Notes under the pieces: model-generated | Seen by the model: the letters and a program-made list of their open reading frames with translations, nothing else | Database searches by the model: none | What the model was told of the DNA's origin: nothing | Position numbers and translations under genes: made by a program | Shown: positions 22,168-30,141 of the stretch, piece by piece | Layout: every line of letters begins with the position of its first letter | Position numbering within the stretch: position 1 is the stretch's first letter | Origin: an uncultured Clostridia bacterium | GTDB taxonomy: Bacteria; Bacillota; Clostridia; Oscillospirales; Acutalibacteraceae | Direction: 5' to 3' | Length of the DNA stretch: 62,433 bases | Assembly (NCBI GenBank): GCA_947631855.1 | Contig: CANRMX010000006.1 | Coordinates: 1-62,433, forward strand

Positions 22168-23367
22168 TTGAAGCGGAGTGTTTTGATCCCGGCGCTTTGC
22201 GCCTGTTTGATTGCCCTGCCCGCCTGCGGGCTGCTGCCCAAGGAGGAGGAGCACCACACGGCCCCGGTGATCCAGACGACCCAGCAGGAGGAATATGAAT
22301 TTGCCTATGTCCAGCGGGGCGATCTGGAGCAGACGGCCACCGTCAACTGTGTCTATCAGCCGGTGCAGACGGAGGCGCTGTCTTTCCCTGTGGGCGGCGT
22401 GGCCTACGACCAGGTGTATGTCAGCCTGGGCGACAAGGTGAAAAAAGGCCAATTGCTTGCCCAGCTGGAACTGAGCGGGGCGGACGAAGCCCTGGCCGAC
22501 CGGGAACAGCGGCTTAAAGAGCTGGCGCTGGAGATGGACAATCTGGAGGAGAACCGGGGCTATGCCTTGGAGCGCACCGAGCTGCAATTGCAGGACGGCA
22601 GCTGGAGCAAGCTCCAGGAGGCGCTGGACAACGTGAACGCGGACTACGACCTGCAAAAGCAGGCGCTGGAGGACGAGCGGTACATCACCCAGCTGGAAAA
22701 AGAGGAATATGAGGCGGCCCTGAACGCCCGGCAGATTCGGGCGAACTTTGACGGCACCGTGACCACCCTCAAGAAAATGCCCCGCACGGAGACCAGCGTG
22801 GCCGGGTCGCCTGTGATCACCGTCTCCGACACGGACAACGCGGTGTTCATGGGCTCCACGCCGCTGTGGGATCATTTCCAGCAGGGACAGACGGTGGAGA
22901 TCGACGTGCGCGGTACGGTCTATACCGCCACGGTGGTGACGGAGGAGGAGCTGGGCCTGCCCCCAGTGGAAAAGGAGCCGGGGAAAGCCGCCAAGCTGTA
23001 CTTTAAGCCGAGCCAGCCCGTTGCCGCAGGCGGAGAGGCCGAAGCCGAGGGAGAAGGATCCGAGGAGAACGAGGCCGGGGAAGGTGAATCGCCCGAAAGC
23101 GAGGGCGGCACGGAAGCCGCAAGCACGGATGCGCTGACGGACAACAGTATGGTAAACGGCACCATCAAGCTGCTGCTGGATTCCCGCAAGGACGTGCTGC
23201 TGCTCCCCAGAAGTGCCCTGAGCACCGCCGGCGGAGAGACCGTGGTGTACTATGTGGATGAAAACGGGCTGCGCGCCTATAAGACCGTGGAGATCGGGCT
23301 GGAGAGCCACGAGATGGTAGAAGTGCTCTCCGGGGTCCAAGAAGGCGAAGCCGTGATCGTAGGCTAG
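22168..23367 (+). CDS. HlyD/MacA-like adaptor lipoprotein 1 of an export operon
   Basis: About 399 residues. The signal peptide ends in a lipobox, LPACG, so the protein is lipid-anchored outside the membrane. Then come a lipoyl/barrel-sandwich half (SLGDKVKKGQLLAQLELSGA), a long coiled coil (about 105-190), the second lipoyl half (IRANFDGTVTTLKKMPRTET), a beta-barrel and an acidic insert of about 40 residues rich in Glu, Gly and Ala (about 290-330). The TTG at 22168 follows AAAGGAG at the right distance; the GTG at 22159 is too close to it. First of six genes that also encode the permease and two ATPases. Confidence 0.82.
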   Translation: MKRSVLIPALCACLIALPACGLLPKEEEHHTAPVIQTTQQEEYEFAYVQRGDLEQTATVNCVYQPVQTEALSFPVGGVAYDQVYVSLGDKVKKGQLLAQLELSGADEALADREQRLKELALEMDNLEENRGYALERTELQLQDGSWSKLQEALDNVNADYDLQKQALEDERYITQLEKEEYEAALNARQIRANFDGTVTTLKKMPRTETSVAGSPVITVSDTDNAVFMGSTPLWDHFQQGQTVEIDVRGTVYTATVVTEEELGLPPVEKEPGKAAKLYFKPSQPVAAGGEAEAEGEGSEENEAGEGESPESEGGTEAASTDALTDNSMVNGTIKLLLDSRKDVLLLPRSALSTAGGETVVYYVDENGLRAYKTVEIGLESHEMVEVLSGVQEGEAVIVG

Positions 23368-23379
23368 GAGGCTGGAAGC

Positions 23380-24474
23380 ATGAGGAACAGAATGAGACTG
23401 ATCGCGTCGCTGCTGGCCCTGGTGTGCCTGGCCGGGTGTGGTGAGCAGGCCGCCACCGCCCCGGAGCTGGTAGAGCCGGTGGGCGTGCAGGCGGACATGG
23501 AGGCGGCCCACCGGGGCGAGCTGTACACCCTGGCCGGCTATTCTGGGGCGGTAGAGCCCTATGTGGAGGAGCTCTCCTTCCCGGTGCAGGGGCAGGTGGA
23601 AAGCACCCCCGGGTATTCCGGCAAGAAGGTGGAGCAGGGGGAGACCTTGATCCTGCTGGACAGCCGGGCGGAGCAGGAGCGTCTGGAGGCCCTGCAGGCG
23701 GAGATGGAATTCCAGGCCCAGGACAACGCCTACGCCGATTCTCTGGCGGAGCTGGAGATCGAGCGGCTGCGGGTGGAGCTGCGACAGCTGTGGTCCAGCG
23801 GCGCGGGATACACCGCCACGGCGCTGAAGGAACTGGAGATCGAGGAGAAGGAGGCCCTGCTGCGGCAGACCCAGGAGCTGCGGCAGATCGCCCTGGACAG
23901 CCAGCAGCAGGAGCTGGAAAAGCTGCAGACCGCCCTGGACAACATGAAGCTGACGGCGCCCTTTGCCGGGCGGGTGGTGGCCTGCACGGTGGAGGCGGGC
24001 AGCGGCGTGGCGCCCTATGCAGCGGTGGCGTATCTGGCCGACGACACCCGGCTGAGCCTTTCCTGCGAATATATGGACGCCGGCTTCCTGGCCTCTGCCC
24101 ATGAGGTGTACGCCCAGATCGGCGGGGAAAGATTTGAGATCGTCCCGCGCCCGGTGGATCAGGAGGAATACACCGCCCGGATGCTGGCCGGGAAGGAAGT
24201 TCGGAGTTATTTCGATTTCGCCGACCCGGAGGCAGCCACGGCCCAGCTGGAAAGCGGGCAGTTCGCGGAGGTCTTCGTGGTGACGGGCTACATAGAGGAC
24301 GCTTTGCTGGTGCCCATGGGGGCGGTGCTCACCGATTCCAAAGGGGCCTATGTGTACGTGGACAACAACGGCCAGCGGGAGCGCCGGGATGTGAAGACCG
24401 GCGGCAGGAACCAGCTCGAGGTGCAGATCGTGGAAGGGCTGGAGGAAGGAGAGGTCGTCTATGTCAAGGATTAA
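23380..24474 (+). CDS. HlyD/MacA-like adaptor lipoprotein 2
   Basis: 364 residues. The lipobox LAGCG follows a short hydrophobic signal (LIASLLALVCLAGC). The fold mirrors the first adaptor: lipoyl half-motif (GYSGKKVEQGETLILLDSRA), coiled coil (about 105-185), second half (LTAPFAGRVVACTVEAG), then the barrel and membrane-proximal domain. It begins 12 nt after the previous stop and overlaps the next start. Three adaptors in one operon is unusual; in MacAB-like systems six copies of one adaptor form the tube. Whether the three assemble together is unknown. Confidence 0.82.
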   Translation: MRNRMRLIASLLALVCLAGCGEQAATAPELVEPVGVQADMEAAHRGELYTLAGYSGAVEPYVEELSFPVQGQVESTPGYSGKKVEQGETLILLDSRAEQERLEALQAEMEFQAQDNAYADSLAELEIERLRVELRQLWSSGAGYTATALKELEIEEKEALLRQTQELRQIALDSQQQELEKLQTALDNMKLTAPFAGRVVACTVEAGSGVAPYAAVAYLADDTRLSLSCEYMDAGFLASAHEVYAQIGGERFEIVPRPVDQEEYTARMLAGKEVRSYFDFADPEAATAQLESGQFAEVFVVTGYIEDALLVPMGAVLTDSKGAYVYVDNNGQRERRDVKTGGRNQLEVQIVEGLEEGEVVYVKD

Positions 24475-25567
24475 GCGCGGGCGGAGGATCGGAGCGCTTC
24501 TGGCGGCCCTGGCGGTGTGCTGCTATCTGGCCGCCCCGGGCGTCCGGGCCCAGGACGATCTGCTGCCTCCCGACGAAGTTGCGCCCCAGGAATACAACTA
24601 CAAGACCGGCACGGTGGAACGCACCACCCTGGTCCGGGAGCAGCAGGGCAGAGGGACGATCTACTATCCCAAGCTCTATCAGGTGAAAAACGAGCAGGCC
24701 GGCGCCACGCTGGTGGAATACAAGGTTAAAGCCAGAGATCAGGTGAAGGCCGGGGACGTGCTGGCGGTGCTGTCCATCGAGGGCGTGGATATCCGGGTGC
24801 AGGAGGCCCAGCGGGCCGTGGAGCGCATCCAGCGGGAGACCGCCCAGGGCGTGGCCGAGCGGGAAGACCGCTTGGAGGACGCCCGGGAGACTTTGGCAGA
24901 GTCCAGCGGATACGGCTGGGAGCTGCAAAATATCGAAGTGCAGCGGCAGGAGACGGAGCTGGAACGGTATCGGACACAGCAGGCGTATGCCCTTTCCCTC
25001 CAGCAGAAGGAACTGGAAAAAGCCCAAAAGGCCCAGGCCGGCACGGAGCTGAAAGCCCCGGTAGACGGGGAGATCATTTCCGTGGCCTCCGATCTGCGCA
25101 GCGGAGATTCCGTGGATGCCGGCAAGGTGCTGGTGTATATGCACGCCCTGGACGTGGCGGTGATCACGGTGGACAACAGCTACCACACGCTGCGCTATAA
25201 CATGGAGGTCACGGTGGACGATCCCCGGAGCATTCTCCGGGAGGGCCTTACCGGCCGGGTGGTGGCCACGGACGACATGGTGCCGGATGAGACCACGACC
25301 AGCAATGTGGCCCTGGTGGAGCTGGACGATCTCGAGGTCGCGGCGGAGATACCCGGCCTCTGCAACGCGACCGCCAACACGGCGTATCTGGAAAACGTGC
25401 TGATGGTCCCGTCCAACGCCATCACCCTGGAGGACGGCAGGACATACGTGACGAAGCTCAAGGACAATATGCTGCAAAAGCGCCGGGTGATCACGGGCAT
25501 GAACACCAAGGACGGCACCTGGATCCTCCAGGGCGTTTCCGAAGGCGACGTGCTGGTGCTGGAGTAG
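24461..25567 (+). CDS. HlyD/MacA-like adaptor protein 3
   Basis: 368 residues with a signal peptide (GALLAALAVCCYLAAPGVRA before Gln-Asp) but no lipobox, so it is either secreted or held by an uncleaved signal anchor. It has a lipoyl half (KARDQVKAGDVLAVLSIEGV), a coiled coil (about 105-185), a second half (LKAPVDGEIISVASDLRSGD) and barrel domains ending GVSEGDVLVLE. Its start overlaps the end of adaptor 2 by 14 nt, indicating coupling. It precedes the permease by 11 nt. Confidence 0.8.
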   Translation: MSRIKRGRRIGALLAALAVCCYLAAPGVRAQDDLLPPDEVAPQEYNYKTGTVERTTLVREQQGRGTIYYPKLYQVKNEQAGATLVEYKVKARDQVKAGDVLAVLSIEGVDIRVQEAQRAVERIQRETAQGVAEREDRLEDARETLAESSGYGWELQNIEVQRQETELERYRTQQAYALSLQQKELEKAQKAQAGTELKAPVDGEIISVASDLRSGDSVDAGKVLVYMHALDVAVITVDNSYHTLRYNMEVTVDDPRSILREGLTGRVVATDDMVPDETTTSNVALVELDDLEVAAEIPGLCNATANTAYLENVLMVPSNAITLEDGRTYVTKLKDNMLQKRRVITGMNTKDGTWILQGVSEGDVLVLE

Positions 25568-25578
25568 GGGGTGCGGAG

Positions 25579-28392
25579 ATGTTCCGATTTATCTATGAAA
25601 AGATGGTGAGCAAGCGCTGGATGGTGCTGGCGCTGCTCATCGGCAATATCCTGCTCACGGGCATCACCTGTTCCAACGCCATGTACGGGCAGGCGTCCCT
25701 CACCCGCACCCTCACCCGGAATCTGGAATCCTCCATGGAGATCACGGGGAAATATCCGGGCCTGGCGGGGTACAACATCAACGGCTCCTCCAAAAACCGG
25801 GATCTGATCTTCAAATCGGAGGCTTTGGCCGAAAAGGTGCCCGATGCCTTTGGCCTGCCCCTCATCGAGCAGGTGAACCACTACACCGCCCTCTCCGGCG
25901 ATCTGGAGCGGGAAGTGGAGCGTTCCACCAGCCTGCGGGAAGTCACTCTGGGCACGCTTTCCGATTTCAAGTCCCACGCGGAGATCGTTTCGGGGGAGAT
26001 GTACGCCGACACGCTGAGCGAGGACGGCACGGTGGACGTGCTGGTGAGCGAGAACGGCCTGGTCAACATGAACCTGGTGCTGGGGGAGAAGCTCATCTTC
26101 CCCGAGCTGGTGCTGGAAAGCGGCAAGCCCCTCAGCGCCCGCATCTGCGGCGTCTTCCGCAACAACGCCGAGGCGGACCCCTATTGGGTGCGCACCCCGG
26201 ACAGCTTCATCAAGGAAGTGCTGATGTCCGAGGAGGTCTTCAAAGAGCTGTTTTTGACGGAAGGCGGATTGGAGGCCAGCCTCAGCGGCCAGTTCTCTGC
26301 CCTGATGGACTACACCGCCATGCGGGGCGATATGGCCGCCCGGATGCTGGAGATCGCCAAAGACCTGCGGGCCACGGGGGAGAACGCCATCGTCTTTAAA
26401 GAGAATTTCTCCACGGTGCTCACGGAATTCCTCCCCACGGAGAAAAAAGTGAACGTGACGCTGTGGGTGCTGCAAGTGCCGGTGTTCGTGCTGCTGGCGG
26501 CGTTCATCTTCATGGTGTCCCGGCAGATGCTGGACATGGAGCAGAATGAGATCGCCGTCATCAAGAGCCGCGGCGCTTCCCGTGGGCAGATCCTGATGAT
26601 CTACCTGCTCCAAAGCCTGATCGTGGCGGCGGTCTCCCTGGTGCTGGGCGTACCGCTGGGCATCTTCCTGATGCAGGTGCTGGGCTCGGCCAATGCCTTT
26701 ATGGAGTTCGTGCAGCGGTCGGCCCTGCCGGTGTTCCTTTCCGGTCAGGTGATCCTGTTCACTCTGGCGGCGGCGCTGCTGTCGGTGGCGGCCATGGTGC
26801 TGCCGGTGATCCGCCATTCCAAGGTGACCATCGTGAACCACAAGCAGAAGAAACACCGCAAAAGCGACGCGCCCTTCTGGAAGAAGATCTTTTTGGACGT
26901 GGTGCTGCTGGGCGTTTCCATCTATGGACTGTATACCTACAACGGCCAGCGGGATCAGCTTGCTCAGCGGGTGCAGGACGGGGCTTCGCTGGATCCCCTG
27001 CTGTATATCAGCTCGTCTCTGTTCATGATCGGCGCGGGGCTTTTCGCCCTGCGGATCATCCCGGCCATCTCCTATCTGGTGTTCCGGCTGTTCCGCAAGC
27101 ATTGGAGCCCGGCGCTCTATGCGGCGCTGCTGCGGGTGATCCGCACCCGCCACAGTCAGGGCTTCATCATGGTGTTCCTGGTGCTCACCATTTCGCTGGG
27201 CATCTTCAACGCCCAGGCGGCCCGCACCATCAATTCCAACGAGGAGGAGAATATCGCCTACAGCGTGGGTGCAGACCTGGTGTTGCAGGAGCGCTGGAAC
27301 AGCAATCGAGAGCAGGTGGTGAAAGCCAAGGCTGCCAATCCGAATTCCACCATGGAGATCGTGTATGAGGAGCCGGATTACGGCGTCTACACCACCATGG
27401 AGGGGGTAAAGAGCTGCACCAAGGTGTTCGTCAGCCGCACGGCCACCACCTCCGTGGGGGGCACCACCATCTCCAATGTGCGCCTGATGGGCATCCACAC
27501 CAAGACCTTCGGCGAGACCGCCTGGTTCAAGGACGGCTTACTGCCCCATCACTTCTACGATTACCTCAACGCCATGGCGTCCAATCCCCGGGCGGTGCTG
27601 CTGTCCAGCAATTTCCGGGATAACTTCGGCTGCAAGCTGGGCGACCCCATCTCCTACAACGACTCCGAGGGGCACCTCATGCGGGGGATCATCTACGGCT
27701 TTGTGGATTACTGGCCCACCTTCTCGCCCAAGGGCTACAAGCGGGTCTCCGACGGCACATACAGCCAGGTGGACAACTACCTGATCGTGGCCAACCTGGC
27801 CCAGCTGCAGGCCAACTGGGGCGTCATGCCCTATCAGGTGTGGATCGATGCGGAGGATTCCACCTCCTTCATCTACGACTACGCGGAGGAGAACGGGCTG
27901 TACTACTCCACCTTCGAGGACGCCTCGGCGGAGATCGTGGAGCTGAAAAACGACCCGGTGTTCCAGGGCACCAACGGCATCCTCACCGTGGGATTCATCG
28001 TGGTGCTGCTGCTGTGCGCGGTGGGCTTTTTGATCTACTGGATCTTGTCCATCCAGTCCCGGGCGCTGCAATTCGGCATCTTCCGGGCCATGGGCATGTC
28101 CATGGGGGAGATCGTCACCATGCTGGTGGGGGAGCAGATCTTTATTTCGGCCACGTCCATCGCCACCGGCGTGCTGGTGGGCGTGCTGACCTCGAAGCTC
28201 TATATGCCCTTCATCCAGATGGCCTACGCCGCCTACGATTCTGCGCTGCCCCTGCGGGTGGTGACCGACCCGTCGGACATGATCCGGCTGGCGGTGGTGA
28301 TCGGCCTGATGGTGATCGTGTGCATGGGTATTTTGGGCTGGCTCATTTCCAAGATGAAGATCGCGCAGGTGCTCAAGCTGGGGGAGGATTGA
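25579..28392 (+). CDS. FtsX-type ABC permease, MacB-like, with two FtsX cores
   Basis: 937 residues. One N-terminal span (about 12-32) is followed by a large extracytoplasmic domain. A first FtsX core (about 290-430) contains the MDMEQNEIAVIKSRGASRGQ motif, then two more spans (about 475-510). A second external domain and a C-terminal FtsX core (about 795-937) contain LQFGIFRAMGMSMGEIVTML. Such permeases move lipids, peptides or drugs or transmit mechanical force rather than forming a channel. One polypeptide carries both halves, so a single subunit could pair with the two ATPases that follow. Substrate unknown. Confidence 0.85.
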   Translation: MFRFIYEKMVSKRWMVLALLIGNILLTGITCSNAMYGQASLTRTLTRNLESSMEITGKYPGLAGYNINGSSKNRDLIFKSEALAEKVPDAFGLPLIEQVNHYTALSGDLEREVERSTSLREVTLGTLSDFKSHAEIVSGEMYADTLSEDGTVDVLVSENGLVNMNLVLGEKLIFPELVLESGKPLSARICGVFRNNAEADPYWVRTPDSFIKEVLMSEEVFKELFLTEGGLEASLSGQFSALMDYTAMRGDMAARMLEIAKDLRATGENAIVFKENFSTVLTEFLPTEKKVNVTLWVLQVPVFVLLAAFIFMVSRQMLDMEQNEIAVIKSRGASRGQILMIYLLQSLIVAAVSLVLGVPLGIFLMQVLGSANAFMEFVQRSALPVFLSGQVILFTLAAALLSVAAMVLPVIRHSKVTIVNHKQKKHRKSDAPFWKKIFLDVVLLGVSIYGLYTYNGQRDQLAQRVQDGASLDPLLYISSSLFMIGAGLFALRIIPAISYLVFRLFRKHWSPALYAALLRVIRTRHSQGFIMVFLVLTISLGIFNAQAARTINSNEEENIAYSVGADLVLQERWNSNREQVVKAKAANPNSTMEIVYEEPDYGVYTTMEGVKSCTKVFVSRTATTSVGGTTISNVRLMGIHTKTFGETAWFKDGLLPHHFYDYLNAMASNPRAVLLSSNFRDNFGCKLGDPISYNDSEGHLMRGIIYGFVDYWPTFSPKGYKRVSDGTYSQVDNYLIVANLAQLQANWGVMPYQVWIDAEDSTSFIYDYAEENGLYYSTFEDASAEIVELKNDPVFQGTNGILTVGFIVVLLLCAVGFLIYWILSIQSRALQFGIFRAMGMSMGEIVTMLVGEQIFISATSIATGVLVGVLTSKLYMPFIQMAYAAYDSALPLRVVTDPSDMIRLAVVIGLMVIVCMGILGWLISKMKIAQVLKLGED

Positions 28393-28396
28393 CCGT

Positions 28397-29074
28397 ATGG
28401 AATGTATGATTCACGCGCAAGGCATCAAAAGGAGCTTTAAGACCAGCGACGGAGAATTCTGGGCGCTGAAGGGGATCGATCTGGAGGCGCCCAAGGGAGC
28501 GCTGACCATCCTCAAGGGGCGCTCGGGCTCCGGCAAGACCACGCTGCTCAACATCCTGGGCGCGCTGGATATGCCCACCGAGGGCAGCGTGCTCTACGAG
28601 GACGAGGACGTCACCCAGATGGACGAGCGGGCCCGCACGCTGTTCCGGCGGACGCAGATCGGCTTCGTGTTCCAGTCGGTGGCGCTGATCCCCATGATGA
28701 CCGCTTTTGAAAATGTGGAATACGCCCTGCGGCTCACCCGTTTCACCGGCGACCGCACGGCCCGCGCCATGGAGTGCCTGAAGCTGGTGGGTCTCACCCA
28801 GCGGGTGCACCATCTGCCCCAGGAGCTTTCCGGCGGCGAACAGCAGCGGGTGGCCATTGCCCGGGCCATCGCCCACAGGCCCCGGGTCATCTTTGCCGAC
28901 GAGCCCACCGGCGAGCTGGACACCAACACCGGCCTGCAGGTGGTGAAAATCTTCAAGGATTTGACCCAGGCGGAGGGCGTGACCATCGTGATGACCACCC
29001 ACGACACCGGCCTGATGGAGATCGGCGATGTTGCCTACGAATTGGAGGATGGTGAGATAGTCCATGGCGAATGA
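28397..29074 (+). CDS. ABC transporter ATP-binding protein, MacB/LolD type (first)
   Basis: 225 residues. Walker A GRSGSGKTT, Q-loop VFQSVALIP, signature LSGGEQQRVAIARA, Walker B VIFADEPTGELD and switch His in MTTHD are all intact, so it should hydrolyse ATP. The family serves FtsX-type permeases such as the gene before it. GGAGG lies ahead of the ATG at 28397. Its 3' end overlaps the start of the second ATPase gene by 11 nt. Confidence 0.92.
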   Translation: MECMIHAQGIKRSFKTSDGEFWALKGIDLEAPKGALTILKGRSGSGKTTLLNILGALDMPTEGSVLYEDEDVTQMDERARTLFRRTQIGFVFQSVALIPMMTAFENVEYALRLTRFTGDRTARAMECLKLVGLTQRVHHLPQELSGGEQQRVAIARAIAHRPRVIFADEPTGELDTNTGLQVVKIFKDLTQAEGVTIVMTTHDTGLMEIGDVAYELEDGEIVHGE

Positions 29075-29975
29075 AGTGATGATCGAATGCGAGAACCTGG
29101 TGAAAATTTACAAGACGGAGGACATCGAAGTCCTGGCGCTGCAGGGGCTGGAAGTGACCATCGAAAAGGGCGAGCTGATGGCCGTCATCGGCAACAGCGG
29201 CTCGGGCAAATCCACCTTCCTCAATATGCTGGGCGGCCTGGATCGGCCCTCTGCCGGGCGGCTGATCGTGGACGGCAAAGACCTGTTCAAGCTGAACGAA
29301 AAGGAACTGGTGGAATACAAGCGGAACACCGTGGGCTTTGTCTGGCAGAACAACGCCCGCAACCTGCTGCCCTATCTTACGGCATGGCAGAACGTGCAGA
29401 TGCCCATGCTGTTCGGCACCGTGGAGAACAAAAAGGAGCGCGCCCTGGAGCTGCTGGACATGGTGGGCCTGAGCCACCGCAAAAACAACCGGCTGAGCCA
29501 GCTGTCCGGCGGCGAGCAGCAGCGCATCGCCATTGCCATCGCTTTGGCCAACGATCCCAAGCTGCTGCTGGCAGATGAGCCCACCGGCTCGGTGGACGCC
29601 AAGACCGGCGCGTATATTCTGGATATGTTCCGGGACATCAACCGCAACACGGGGATCACCATTGTGATCGTCACCCACGACCGGCTGCTGGCCAAAAAGG
29701 TGAGCCGGGTGGTGTCCATCCGGGATGGGAAGATCAGCTCGGAGCGGGTGATGAAGCAGAGCTATCTGGACAGGATGCAGGACATCACGGCGTTTACGGA
29801 GGAAAAGGAAGTCCAGGACGAGTATGTGGTGCTGGATCGTGCCGGACGGGTGCAGATTCCCCGGGAGATGCTGGAGCAGCTCCATGTTCCGGGCAACCGG
29901 GTGCGCATGGAGATGAAGGACGGCAGGATCGTCATCGAGGCCCCGCCCAAAACGGAAAAGCAGCCGGAGGCATAG
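29064..29975 (+). CDS. ABC transporter ATP-binding protein (second) with C-terminal AbrB-like domain
   Basis: 303 residues. An intact LolD/MacB-type ATPase (GNSGSGKST, LSGGEQQRIAIAIA, LLLADEPTGSVD, VTHD) occupies about 1-235. A linker leads to residues 253-293, reading VVLDRAGRVQIPREMLEQLH and VRMEMKDGRIVIEAP, which fits the swapped-hairpin AbrB/SpoVT fold (strand, GR-x-x-IP-x-E helix, two strands). AbrB domains usually bind DNA as dimers; here it could dimerise the ATPase or sense the transporter. Last gene of the export operon, followed by a terminator. Confidence 0.88.
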   Translation: MANEVMIECENLVKIYKTEDIEVLALQGLEVTIEKGELMAVIGNSGSGKSTFLNMLGGLDRPSAGRLIVDGKDLFKLNEKELVEYKRNTVGFVWQNNARNLLPYLTAWQNVQMPMLFGTVENKKERALELLDMVGLSHRKNNRLSQLSGGEQQRIAIAIALANDPKLLLADEPTGSVDAKTGAYILDMFRDINRNTGITIVIVTHDRLLAKKVSRVVSIRDGKISSERVMKQSYLDRMQDITAFTEEKEVQDEYVVLDRAGRVQIPREMLEQLHVPGNRVRMEMKDGRIVIEAPPKTEKQPEA

Positions 29976-29989
29976 CCCGGAATAAAAAG

Positions 29990-30041
29990 CACAAAACAAC
30001 ACCGCCGGGCCCGAAAACCCTGACGGTGTTTTGTGTTTTTC
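29990..30041. terminator. Terminator of the export operon
   Basis: CACAAAACaaCACCG (29990-30004) pairs with CGGTGTTTTGTG (30024-30035) with a small bulge and is followed by TTTTT; the A-rich left flank makes it usable on both strands. Confidence 0.75.
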
Positions 30042-30141
30042 TCCAATCCCATTATAGCACATCCCACAAGGCATTTCAAGACTTGTTCTGCGCCGCTTCC
30101 CGTGGTATCATACTGGTACCATGCAGAAAGGAGGCGTGCCT

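Noticed and set aside
22084-24102. Long antisense frame opposite the adaptor genes
   Set aside because: Explained by codon bias of the adaptor genes on the other strand; low-complexity His/Leu/Gln-rich translation.
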